The notes beneath the pieces were generated by a model. The model saw only the letters and a list, made by a program, of their open reading frames with translations, was not told the origin of the DNA and ran no database searches. Below, in pieces: positions 37,440 to 45,103 of a stretch of 64,000 nt of DNA (positions are counted from its first letter, which is position 1; every line of letters starts with the position of its first letter). The DNA is from Fontimonas thermophila. GTDB lineage: Bacteria; Pseudomonadota; Gammaproteobacteria; Nevskiales; Nevskiaceae. The stretch covers positions 124,001 through 188,000 of the forward strand of contig NZ_FOOC01000003.1 of NCBI RefSeq assembly GCF_900113085.1, given 5' to 3'. Both the position numbers and the translations under genes were made by a program.

Positions 37440-38786
37440 ATGACCGAAACGCCTGCACCGGCTCTGCCTTCCCCGGAACAGCTCGATCGCCATGTCGCGC
37501 TGGCGCTGGATGCCGCACGCGCGGGCGGGGCGACACAGGCTGAAGCCAGCGTCAGCGCCAGCCGGGGGCTGTCGGTGAGCGTCCGCAAAGGCGAGGTCGA
37601 GAGCCTGGAATTCCAGCAGGACCGCGATCTGGGGATCACGGTTTACATCGGTCACCGCAAGGGCAATGCCAGCACCGGCGATTTGTCCGATGCCGGCATC
37701 CGCGCTGCGGTGCAGGCGGCGCTCGACATCGCACGCGCCACCGGCGAGGACCCGTGCAATGGCCTGGCCGATGCCGAGCGCATGGCGCGCGTATTTCCGG
37801 ACCTGGACCTCGATCATCCTTGGGATCTGGATGCCACGGCCGCGATCGATCTCGCCGCGGCCTGCGAGGCCGCCGCATTCGCCGCCGATCCGCGGGTCAG
37901 CGGCAGCGAGGGCGCGAGCGTCAGCTCGCACCGTGGCGTCAGCGTCTATGCCAACACGCATGGTTTTCTCGGCCACCGCAGTGCAACCCATCACAGCATC
38001 GGCTGTGCGGTGGTCGCCGGTCGTGGCGAGGCGATACAGCGGGATTACTGGTACAGCAGTGCCCGCTGCGCCGATGATTTGATGGAGGCCGCGGCGGTCG
38101 GCCGCAAGGCTGGCTTACGTGCGGCGGCGCGTCTGGGCGCGCGCAAGCTGGGAACCTGCACCGCCCCGGTGCTGTTCCCGCCCGAGCTGGCGCGTGGACT
38201 CTGGGGGCATCTGATCAGCGCGATGTCCGGCGGCGCACTCTACCGCAAGGCGAGTTTTCTGCTCGGCCGTCTCGGTCAGCCGGTGTGCGCGCCGCAGGTG
38301 ACGCTGCTGCAGCGGCCGCTGCTGCCGCGAGGAGCCGGCAGCGCCGCCTACGACAACGAGGGCGTGGCGACGCAGGATCGCACGCTCGTCGAGCGCGGGG
38401 TGCTGCAGGGCTGGCTGCTCGGCAGCTATTCCGCGCGCAAGCTGGGCTTGTCGACGACCGGCAACGCCGGCGGCGTGTTCAACCTGATCGTCGAGCCGGG
38501 CACGGATGATTTCGAGGCGCTGCTCCGGCGCATGGACCGCGGCCTGCTGCTGTGCGAGCTGCTCGGCCAGGGGGTGAACCTCGTCACCGGCGATTATTCA
38601 CGCGGCGCTGCCGGCTTCTGGGTCGAACATGGCGAAATCGCCTATCCGGTCGAGGAACTGACCATCGCCGGCAATCTCGCCGACATGTTCAGGCACATCG
38701 TCGCCATCGGGTGCGACGTCGATACGCTGCACAATGTGCGCACCGGCTCGGTGTTGATCGAGCGCATGACCATCGCCGGACACTAA
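37440..38786 (+). CDS. pmbA: Metalloprotease PmbA (TldE)
   Basis: Partner subunit of the TldD-TldE metalloprotease, which processes peptides such as microcins and CcdA. The 448-residue length and features (VEASVSASRGLSVSVRKGEV-like start, here QAEASVSASRGLSVSVRKGE; LSTTGNAGGVFNLIVEPG; GYSRGAAGFWVE-like GDYSRGAAGFWVEHGEIAYP) fit PmbA. PmbA itself lacks the HExxxH zinc site found in TldD, and none is seen here. tldD is not in the window. The gene is convergent with the GNAT gene, 14 bases away. Confidence 0.94.
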   Translation: MTETPAPALPSPEQLDRHVALALDAARAGGATQAEASVSASRGLSVSVRKGEVESLEFQQDRDLGITVYIGHRKGNASTGDLSDAGIRAAVQAALDIARATGEDPCNGLADAERMARVFPDLDLDHPWDLDATAAIDLAAACEAAAFAADPRVSGSEGASVSSHRGVSVYANTHGFLGHRSATHHSIGCAVVAGRGEAIQRDYWYSSARCADDLMEAAAVGRKAGLRAAARLGARKLGTCTAPVLFPPELARGLWGHLISAMSGGALYRKASFLLGRLGQPVCAPQVTLLQRPLLPRGAGSAAYDNEGVATQDRTLVERGVLQGWLLGSYSARKLGLSTTGNAGGVFNLIVEPGTDDFEALLRRMDRGLLLCELLGQGVNLVTGDYSRGAAGFWVEHGEIAYPVEELTIAGNLADMFRHIVAIGCDVDTLHNVRTGSVLIERMTIAGH

Positions 38787-38800
38787 AAACCGCCCGGCGC

Positions 38801-39238
38801 TCAGAGCGCGCGGCGAAACTGGACGATCCGCCAGATCTCCTCGAAGCCGACGCAAGTCCAGTAGCGCTGGGTGGCGATGTCGTCGATCTCGGCGTCGGCG
38901 GCCATTTCGGTGCAGCCGGCCTCGCGGAACCAGTCCATCGCCCGGGCGAGCAAGGCCTTGCCGATCCCCTGCCGTCGCCATTTCGGGATCACGAACAAGC
39001 CCTCGACATAACCGACCGGGGAGCTGGCGCAGCCATCGACGCTGCTGCGCAGAGAGAGTTCGATGAAGCCGAGGACCTGATCGCCGTCGGCGACCGCGAC
39101 GAAGCAGATCTGGTCGGATGCGCGGGCGATCGCGTTCATCTCGCGCTCGTGCTCGGCGTCGTCGAGCCCGCTGTAGAGCGAGTCGCGCAGGCGCTTCCAC
39201 TGCGCGAACAGCTCCGGAGTGACGACTCTCAGGTCCAT
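38801..39238 (-). CDS. GNAT acetyltransferase, AAC(6')-like
   Basis: A 145-residue GNAT-fold enzyme. The acetyl-CoA loop is RRQGIGKALL (motif A, Q/RxxGxG/A), preceded by YVEGLFVIPKW, and the N-terminal segment WKRLRDSLYSGLDDAEHE resembles aminoglycoside 6'-N-acetyltransferases of the AAC(6')-I group. Many chromosomal relatives have no proven role in resistance, so the substrate is unknown. Start at 39238 (MDLRVVTPE) is chosen by family length; an ATG at 39247 would add three residues. Confidence 0.8.
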   Translation of the reverse strand: MDLRVVTPELFAQWKRLRDSLYSGLDDAEHEREMNAIARASDQICFVAVADGDQVLGFIELSLRSSVDGCASSPVGYVEGLFVIPKWRRQGIGKALLARAMDWFREAGCTEMAADAEIDDIATQRYWTCVGFEEIWRIVQFRRAL

Positions 39239-39470
39239 GGGGGGCATGATCCATCGGGCGCAAGTCCCGCCAAGGCCGTCAGGATAGCGCGGTCCGTTGG
39301 TGCCGACAGCGGCGTCTGCGCGATGACACCGTGCCCATGGGCGCTTGGTCGGGTGCGCGGTGCCATCGGTGTCGTCCATACTGCGTCTGCGGCCGGACCC
39401 CGCTCTCCATCGAGTCCGGCCGGTCTTTTGCCCGCTGATGGATTTTCCGCCCGCTTGGTGAGCAGTGACG

Positions 39471-40664
39471 ATGTCCGGTGAGTCGATGCGTGTGCGCCTG
39501 CCCGGTGCGATCTGGGCGCTGGGTCTGGTGAGCCTGTGCATGGACATGTCATCGGAGATGATCCATGCGCTGTTGCCGGTATTCATGGTCAGCGTGCTCG
39601 GCGTCGGTGTGGCCGCCGTGGGATGGGTCGAGGGCATCGCCGAGGCGACGGCGGCGATCGTCAAGCTCTACGCAGGCGTGCTCAGCGACCGGCTCGGCCG
39701 GCGCAAGCCGCTGGCCTTGCTCGGGTACGGTCTTGCCGCGCTGACCAAGCCGCTGTTTCCGCTCGCAGGGAGCTTGGGCACCGTGCTCGCTGCGCGTTTC
39801 ATCGATCGTATCGGCAAGGGCATCCGCGGTGCGCCGCGGGATGCGCTGGTCGCCGCGCTCGCCCCGCCGGCGCTGCGCGGGGCGGCGTTCGGCCTGCGCC
39901 AGTCGCTCGATACCGCCGGTGCTTTCATCGGTCCAGCACTCGGTCTGTGGCTGATGCTCGTTTTTGCGGGCGATTTCCGCGCCGTGTTCTGGGTCGCCGT
40001 CGTGCCCGCCTTCGCCGCGGTGGCCGTGCTCGCCCTGGGAGTGCGCGAACCGGCGCCGGTATCGCCATCACCGGCATCGTCACACGGCTGGGATTTGCGC
40101 GAGGCGCGCACGCTGGGCCCGGCTTACCGGCGTGTGCTGCTCATCGGTGCCGTGTTCACGCTCGCACGTTTTTCGGAAGCCTTCCTCGTGCTGCGCGGCC
40201 ACGCACTGGGGTTGCCCGATGCCCAGACACCGTGGGTGCTGATCGCGCTCAATGCCGCCTACATGTTCAGCGCCTATCCGGCCGGTGCGCTGTCTGACCG
40301 GCTGCCGCGCGAGCGCCTGCTGGGCTGGGGGTTGATTCTGCTCGTCGTGGCCGACGTCGTGTTGGCCCTGGCCGCGGACTGGACGGCGCTGTTCGCCGGC
40401 ATCGCGGTATGGGGTCTGCATCTGGGGTTCACGCAGGGGTTGCTCGCGGCACTGGTCGCGGATACCGCGCCGCCACAGCGCCACGGCGCGGCCTTCGGGC
40501 TGTTTCATCTCGTCACGGGTATCGCCCTTTTGCTGGCGAGCCTGCTCGCCGGGTGGCTCTGGGAAGCCTGGGGTCCTGAGGCGACGTTTGCCGCCGGCGC
40601 GGGATGGGCGCTCGCTGCCTGGCTCTTGCTGCTGCGCCGGCCGCGGGATTCGGCCGGCGGCTGA
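39471..40664 (+). CDS. Major facilitator superfamily transporter
   Basis: A 397-residue protein with about twelve hydrophobic helices. MFS motif A is clear after helix 2 (GVLSDRLGRRKPLALLGYG) and a second copy appears mid-protein (GALSDRLPRERLLGW). Signature ARFIDRIGKGIRGAPRDALV is shared with a group of bacterial MFS exporters. The ATG at 39471 has GGTGAG 8 bases upstream; an in-frame GTG at 39465 is also possible. The substrate cannot be read from the sequence. It is convergent with desT. Confidence 0.88.
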   Translation: MSGESMRVRLPGAIWALGLVSLCMDMSSEMIHALLPVFMVSVLGVGVAAVGWVEGIAEATAAIVKLYAGVLSDRLGRRKPLALLGYGLAALTKPLFPLAGSLGTVLAARFIDRIGKGIRGAPRDALVAALAPPALRGAAFGLRQSLDTAGAFIGPALGLWLMLVFAGDFRAVFWVAVVPAFAAVAVLALGVREPAPVSPSPASSHGWDLREARTLGPAYRRVLLIGAVFTLARFSEAFLVLRGHALGLPDAQTPWVLIALNAAYMFSAYPAGALSDRLPRERLLGWGLILLVVADVVLALAADWTALFAGIAVWGLHLGFTQGLLAALVADTAPPQRHGAAFGLFHLVTGIALLLASLLAGWLWEAWGPEATFAAGAGWALAAWLLLLRRPRDSAGG

Positions 40665-41363
40665 TCAGCCGCTCTTGCTGCGGCTGCTGTCCCATTGCGC
40701 AGCGCCGAGAATGACCAGGCGCATCTGCTTTTCGGCATCACGGTAAATGCGCTTAAGCGCCGCACGGTCGGTGGGCGGTGTATCGAGCAGCAGTTCGGTC
40801 GCGGCGATGATGACATGCACCATCAGCCCGGCCAGCACCTGCAGGTCGTCGGCACTGAACCGCCCCAGCGCCGGGAAGCGCGACAGGTCCACGGCCAGCT
40901 CGCCGATCCACAGGCGGATCTCTTTGCGGATCGCCATGCGCAGCGCCGAAGAGCCGGAAAAGCGCTCCTTGGCGATGAAGCGGAAATGCGCGCGGTGGGC
41001 GCCAGCGTAGTCCAGGAATGTCGTCACCGAGGCGCGGATGATGTGGGTGGCCGGTAAGCCGCCCTCGCGGGCCTGACGCATGAGCTGGTGCAGCGACGCG
41101 AAGGAATCCTCGATCAGTGCATGGCCGAGATCTTCCATGCCGGAGAAATGCCGGTAGAACGCCGCCGGTGTGATGCCCGCGGTTTTGGTCACTTCGCGCA
41201 GACTCAGACTGCTGAAGCTGCGTTCGCCTTCGAGCAGCTGCAAGGCGGCGTCGAGCAGGGCACGGCGTGTGCGCTGCTTGCGGGCATCGCGGCCGTCGCC
41301 GGGGATTTGCGTTTCTTCACCGCGGCGTCGGTGGCTGCGCGTCTTGCGGATCATGGTGAACAT
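40665..41363 (-). CDS. desT: TetR-family fatty-acid regulator, DesT-like
   Basis: A 232-residue TetR repressor. The HTH segment reads SLREVTKTAGITPAAFYRHF (about residues 55-75), preceded by ARKQRTRRALLDAALQLLEG, as in the DesT/FabR group that senses the saturated/unsaturated acyl-CoA ratio. It is divergent from a reductase-desaturase pair, the same order as desT-desCB in Pseudomonas aeruginosa. Two near-palindromic sites of the DesT/FabR type lie in the intergenic region (41431-41448 and 41470-41487). Starting at the second ATG (41354) would shorten it by three residues. Confidence 0.9.
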   Translation of the reverse strand: MFTMIRKTRSHRRRGEETQIPGDGRDARKQRTRRALLDAALQLLEGERSFSSLSLREVTKTAGITPAAFYRHFSGMEDLGHALIEDSFASLHQLMRQAREGGLPATHIIRASVTTFLDYAGAHRAHFRFIAKERFSGSSALRMAIRKEIRLWIGELAVDLSRFPALGRFSADDLQVLAGLMVHVIIAATELLLDTPPTDRAALKRIYRDAEKQMRLVILGAAQWDSSRSKSG

Positions 41364-41430
41364 AGGCTACCACGCATCGAGTCTGGATTGGCGCAGTAAA
41401 CCAATGAAAAACATGCGTTAAAGAGATTTA

Positions 41431-41448
41431 AGTAAACGATTGTTGACT
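41431..41448. promoter_or_regulatory. DesT-type operator 1
   Basis: AGTAAACGATTGTTGACT: arms AGTAAAC and GTTGACT with one mismatch around a 4-base spacer. It closely follows the form of the P. aeruginosa DesT site as I recall it (AGTGAACGCTTGTTGACT). It covers the predicted -35 box of the desC promoter (41443-41448), so bound repressor would block polymerase. Confidence 0.8.
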
Positions 41449-41472
41449 CAATGCGCGTGGATCTCTTAAAGT
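41443..41472 (+). promoter_or_regulatory. Predicted sigma-70 promoter of desC-desB
   Basis: TTGACT at 41443-41448 and TAAAGT at 41467-41472, separated by 18 bases, 26 bases upstream of the desC ATG. The two operators overlap the -35 and -10 boxes respectively. Confidence 0.6.
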
Positions 41473-41487
41473 AAACACACGTTTACT
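41470..41487. promoter_or_regulatory. DesT-type operator 2
   Basis: AGTAAACACACGTTTACT: perfect 7-base arms AGTAAAC and GTTTACT around ACAC. It overlaps the end of the predicted -10 box and lies 11 bases before the desC ATG, immediately ahead of the GGAG ribosome-binding site. A lone half-site AGTAAAC also occurs at 41395-41401. Confidence 0.82.
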
Positions 41488-41498
41488 GGAGCGATGAG

Positions 41499-42560
41499 AT
41501 GACGTTACAGCCGCGAATTCCCGGACTGCGCCTGCTGGCCCGCGCCGCCACAGGGCTGACCTATCCGCTGGCACCAGCGGACTATCTGCTGCCGTTCACC
41601 CAAGGCAGTGCGCGCATCGAGGCGGTCACAAAGCCTGCGCCCGGCGTGGTGACGCTGACCCTGCGTCCGCGGCAGCGGCTCGTGCATCGCGCAGGTCAGT
41701 TCGTGCGCGTCGGCGTGGACATCGATGGTGTGCGCCACACCCGCTGCTATTCGGTTTCGTCGCCGCCGGAGCGCACCGACGGCCGGTTCACGATCACCGT
41801 GAAAGCCATCGCCGGCGGACGTGTATCGACGTATCTGGCCGAGCGTGTCGAAGTGGGCGAGCGCCTGTGGGTGGATGCGCCGTCCGGTGATTTCGTTCTG
41901 CCGGAGATGCTGCCGGAACGACTGCTGTTCATCGCCGCCGGCAGCGGCATCACGCCGATCATGAGCATGCTCGCAAGCCTGGATGCGCGTGCCGCGATGC
42001 CGGACGTGGTTCTGATCCACGCCGCATCGACCGAGCCCGATCTCATCTTTGCCGCGGAACTCGCCGCGCTGGCGGCACGACATCCCAGCTTGCACCTGCA
42101 CCGCGTCCTCAGCCGGGATGGTGGACGCCTGACCAGGGAGCGTCTGGCCGCGCTGTGTCCGGACTGGAGTCAGCGCGAAACCTGGGCCTGCGGGCCGGAG
42201 GGGTTGCTGGCGTGGCTCGAAGACCACTGGCAGGGCGCCGGTGTCGGGGCGCGTCTGCACGTCGAGCGCTTCCGGCCACGGTGGACTTCGAACCTGTCGG
42301 GCGAAGCCGGCCGCGTGTCTTTCCGGCGCAGCGGATGCGTGGTGCCGAGCCGTGGCGACCGCAGTGTGCTGGAACTCGCCGAAGCCAGCGGCCTTGCGCC
42401 TGCGCATGGCTGCCGCATGGGTATCTGCCACGGGTGCACGGCCACGCTCAAATCCGGCCGCGTGCGCGATCTGCGCAACGGCCAGACCTTTGGCGACGAA
42501 GGCGATCGTGTGCAGATCTGTGTCTGCGCGCCGGTCGGCGACGTCGAAATCGAACTGTGA
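41499..42560 (+). CDS. desC: Ferredoxin reductase for acyl desaturation, DesC-like
   Basis: A 353-residue flavin/iron-sulfur reductase that would pass electrons from NADPH to the desaturase encoded next. The FAD-binding domain has RCYSVSSPP, the nucleotide-binding domain has FIAAGSGITPIMSML and WACGPEGLLAWL, and the C-terminal plant-type [2Fe-2S] domain has CRMGICHGC with a later CVCAP cysteine. GGAG stands 7 bases before the ATG. Divergent desT and the two operators place it under DesT control. desB starts 22 bases downstream. Confidence 0.9.
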   Translation: MTLQPRIPGLRLLARAATGLTYPLAPADYLLPFTQGSARIEAVTKPAPGVVTLTLRPRQRLVHRAGQFVRVGVDIDGVRHTRCYSVSSPPERTDGRFTITVKAIAGGRVSTYLAERVEVGERLWVDAPSGDFVLPEMLPERLLFIAAGSGITPIMSMLASLDARAAMPDVVLIHAASTEPDLIFAAELAALAARHPSLHLHRVLSRDGGRLTRERLAALCPDWSQRETWACGPEGLLAWLEDHWQGAGVGARLHVERFRPRWTSNLSGEAGRVSFRRSGCVVPSRGDRSVLELAEASGLAPAHGCRMGICHGCTATLKSGRVRDLRNGQTFGDEGDRVQICVCAPVGDVEIEL

Positions 42561-42582
42561 ACCCCCGTCATCGGAGCCTGGA

Positions 42583-43665
42583 ATGACTGCCTACACCCAC
42601 CTTTCGCCGGCCGAGATCGAGGCTTTCGGCCGGGAACTCGACGCAATCCGCGACGAGGTCAAGGCCAGCCTCGGCGCGCGCGACGCGGCTTACATCCGCC
42701 GCCTGATCCGCATTCAGCGCATGCTCGATCTGTCCGGGCGCGCGTTGTTGTTTGCCGGTGTGCTGCCGCCTGCGTGGCTGGCCGGCACGGCACTGCTGTC
42801 GGTGGCCAAGATCCTCGAAAACATGGAGATCGGCCACAACGTCATGCATGCGCAGTGGGACTGGATGAGGGATCCCAAAATCCACTCCTCCACCTGGGAG
42901 TGGGACACCGCCTGTCCGGCCGCGCAATGGAAGCATTCCCACAACTACATGCATCACACCTACACCAACGTCGTCGGCATGGATCGCGACGTCGGTTACG
43001 GCATTCTGCGCATGTCGCCGAAGCAGCGCTGGCGGGTGTGGAATCTCGGCCAGCCGGTTTACAACGCCTGGCTTGCCATCCTGTTCCAGTACGGCGTGGC
43101 GCTGCACGACGTGGAATTCGACCGGGTCGTGCAAGGCAAAAAGACCTGGCGCGAGGCCTGGACCCAACTGAAAGCCATCGCGCGCAAGACCAGTCGGCAG
43201 ACGCTCAAGGATTACGTGCTGTTCCCGGTGCTCGCCGGCCCGTTCTTCGCATACGTCTTCGCCGGCAATCTCACGGCCAATCTCGTGCGCAACCTCTGGG
43301 CCTACGCGATCATCTTCTGCGGTCATTTTCCGGCCGGCGCGCACACTTTCGAGCCCGAGGCGGTGGCCAACGAAACCCGCGGGCACTGGTATCTGCGGCA
43401 GCTGCTCGGTTCCTGCAACATCCGCGGCGGCAAGCTGTTCCACATCCTCTCTGGCAATCTGAGTCACCAGATCGAGCACCACCTGTTCCCGGACCTGCCG
43501 AGCAACCGCTACGCCGAGATCGCGCCACGCGTGCAGGCGCTGTGCGCGAAGTACGGGTTGCCATATAACAGCGCCTCTTTCACACGCCAGTTCGGTACGA
43601 CGCTCTGGCGCGTCCTGCGCTTGAGCCTGCCCGGCGGGCAGTCGCTGGAGCCGGCACCGGCCTGA
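42583..43665 (+). CDS. desB: Acyl-CoA fatty-acid desaturase, DesB-like
   Basis: Integral-membrane di-iron desaturase that introduces a double bond into saturated acyl chains, giving an aerobic route to unsaturated membrane lipids. The 360-residue protein has the three histidine boxes: HNVMH at 85-89, HSHNYMHH at 118-125 (within that, HNYMHH), and HQIEHH at 295-300. Hydrophobic segments flank them. The ATG at 42583 follows a GGAG-like signal (TCGGAGCCTGGA); the frame is open upstream only through desC. It is co-transcribed with desC and followed by a likely terminator. Confidence 0.92.
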   Translation: MTAYTHLSPAEIEAFGRELDAIRDEVKASLGARDAAYIRRLIRIQRMLDLSGRALLFAGVLPPAWLAGTALLSVAKILENMEIGHNVMHAQWDWMRDPKIHSSTWEWDTACPAAQWKHSHNYMHHTYTNVVGMDRDVGYGILRMSPKQRWRVWNLGQPVYNAWLAILFQYGVALHDVEFDRVVQGKKTWREAWTQLKAIARKTSRQTLKDYVLFPVLAGPFFAYVFAGNLTANLVRNLWAYAIIFCGHFPAGAHTFEPEAVANETRGHWYLRQLLGSCNIRGGKLFHILSGNLSHQIEHHLFPDLPSNRYAEIAPRVQALCAKYGLPYNSASFTRQFGTTLWRVLRLSLPGGQSLEPAPA

Positions 43666-43686
43666 GGGTTGCGTCGGGGTGGCGGG

Positions 43687-43730
43687 GCGGGTCGCGTATG
43701 GCTGGCTTTCCCGCCCCGGCCCGCTTTTTT
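43687..43730 (+). terminator. Likely terminator after desB
   Basis: GCGGGTC at 43687-43693 can pair with GGCCCGC at 43718-43724 (one G-U pair) and is followed by six T residues at 43725-43730. A second possible stem (GGGGCGGG with CCCGCCCC) overlaps it. The loop is long, so the exact fold is uncertain. Confidence 0.5.
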
Positions 43731-43844
43731 CATAAGGATATGAACCCGATCGCGGCATTTTTCGTCTAGGATGCGCACCGTCGCCGCCGCAACCTTCCGG
43801 CTGGTTGCGGGGCGCCCTACATCGTGACAACCGGCAGGAGAGAT

Positions 43845-44621
43845 ATGGCGGCCATCGGTACCGAGCGGGTTCTCAGCGTGCGGCACTGGAACGATACGCT
43901 GTTCAGTTTCCGGACCACACGTGATCCCGCCTTGCGTTTCCGCAACGGACAATTCGTGATGATCGGCCTCGAGGTCAACGGCCGGCCGCTGATGCGGGCC
44001 TACAGCATCGCCAGCGCCAATCACGAAGACCATCTGGAGTTCTTCAGCATCAAGGTGCCGAACGGCCCGCTGACCTCGCTGCTGCAGAACGTACGCCCTG
44101 GGCAGGAGATCCTGGTCAGCCGCAAGCCGACCGGCACGCTGCTGCTCGACGATCTCAAGCCGGGCAAGCATCTCTATCTGCTGAGCACAGGGACCGGCCT
44201 GGCGCCGTTCCTGAGCCTGGTCAAAGACCCCGAGATGTACGAGCGATTCGAGAAAATCGTGCTCGTGCATGGGGTGCGCATCGTCAGCGAACTGGCGTAC
44301 GAAGAGTATTTCACGCGAACCTTGCCCAACGATGAGCTGTTCGGCGAGTGGGTGCGCGAAAAACTGATCTACTACCCGACGGTGACCCGCGAACCCTATC
44401 GCAACCGCGGCCGACTCACCGACCTCATCGAATCGGGCAAGCTGTTCGCCGACATCGGCCTGCCGCCGCTCGATCCGGCCACTGACCGGGCGATGATCTG
44501 CGGCAGTCCGACGATGCTCGCGGATACCTCGCGCATCCTCGATACGCGTGGTTTTGCCATCTCCCCGCACATCGGCACGCCCGGCGATTACGTCATCGAG
44601 CGCGCCTTCGTCGAGAAGTAG
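43845..44621 (+). CDS. fpr: Ferredoxin-NADP+ reductase
   Basis: A 258-residue flavoprotein that exchanges electrons between NADPH and ferredoxin or flavodoxin, with roles in oxidative stress and iron release. The FAD motif RAYSIASAN, the NADP motif LLSTGTGLAPFLSL and the C-terminal CGSPTML are present, and it ends ERAFVEK as Fpr proteins do. AGGAG stands 5 bases before the ATG at 43845. It stands alone between the des operon and the iron region; the 194 bases after its stop (44622-44815) show no gene or clear signal. Confidence 0.94.
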   Translation: MAAIGTERVLSVRHWNDTLFSFRTTRDPALRFRNGQFVMIGLEVNGRPLMRAYSIASANHEDHLEFFSIKVPNGPLTSLLQNVRPGQEILVSRKPTGTLLLDDLKPGKHLYLLSTGTGLAPFLSLVKDPEMYERFEKIVLVHGVRIVSELAYEEYFTRTLPNDELFGEWVREKLIYYPTVTREPYRNRGRLTDLIESGKLFADIGLPPLDPATDRAMICGSPTMLADTSRILDTRGFAISPHIGTPGDYVIERAFVEK

Positions 44622-44815
44622 GGCGCACACAACCTCGGACGATGGCGGGACGCTGTCCGCGTCTGTTGCCCTTTTGGGCGTCTTGTCGCTCGGCGACACA
44701 GCCTGCACCCGGGGCTGTAGTAGCCCGCCCCTCATCCAGCGGAGGCAGGTTTTTGTCAGAACCGGTGAGTGATCGTTTGAGGATGCAAATATGACTCCGG
44801 TACGCGCCGGCGGAT

Positions 44816-45103
44816 TCAGCCGTCTGCGCCGGCCTGCTGCAGCCAGGCCAGTGCCTGGACGAGCAGCCAGCCGCTGGTGGTGAGTCCGCCGAGCCAGATC
44901 AGCAAGGCCGGCCACTGGCCGAGCAGGCCGAGCGCTACGCCGGGTGCGAGGCAGGCGACGGCGAGCGTTCGGCGCACCGGGGTTGGGATCGGTGCGGTGC
45001 GCAGGCGCAGGCTGCGCAGGCGCTTGGGATCGCGTAGCGCCAGGATCAGCAGCGGGATGCCGCTTATGGCGAGCGCGATGGCGGCGCAGGGCGTCGTCGT
45101 CAT
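44816..45103 (-). CDS. DUF3325-like small membrane protein
   Basis: A 95-residue protein with three hydrophobic segments (about residues 5-22, 45-61 and 64-85) separated by an arginine-rich loop (LRDPKRLRSLRLR). Size, topology and position after a PepSY protein match DUF3325, a family found in iron-transport clusters with no known biochemical role. Its ATG overlaps the PepSY stop (ATGA), so it is the last gene of the operon. Confidence 0.7.
   Translation of the reverse strand: MTTTPCAAIALAISGIPLLILALRDPKRLRSLRLRTAPIPTPVRRTLAVACLAPGVALGLLGQWPALLIWLGGLTTSGWLLVQALAWLQQAGADG

Noticed and set aside
44622-44815. Small plus-strand frame (44548-44772) after fpr
   Set aside because: It starts inside fpr in another frame, has no ribosome-binding site and no recognisable features.
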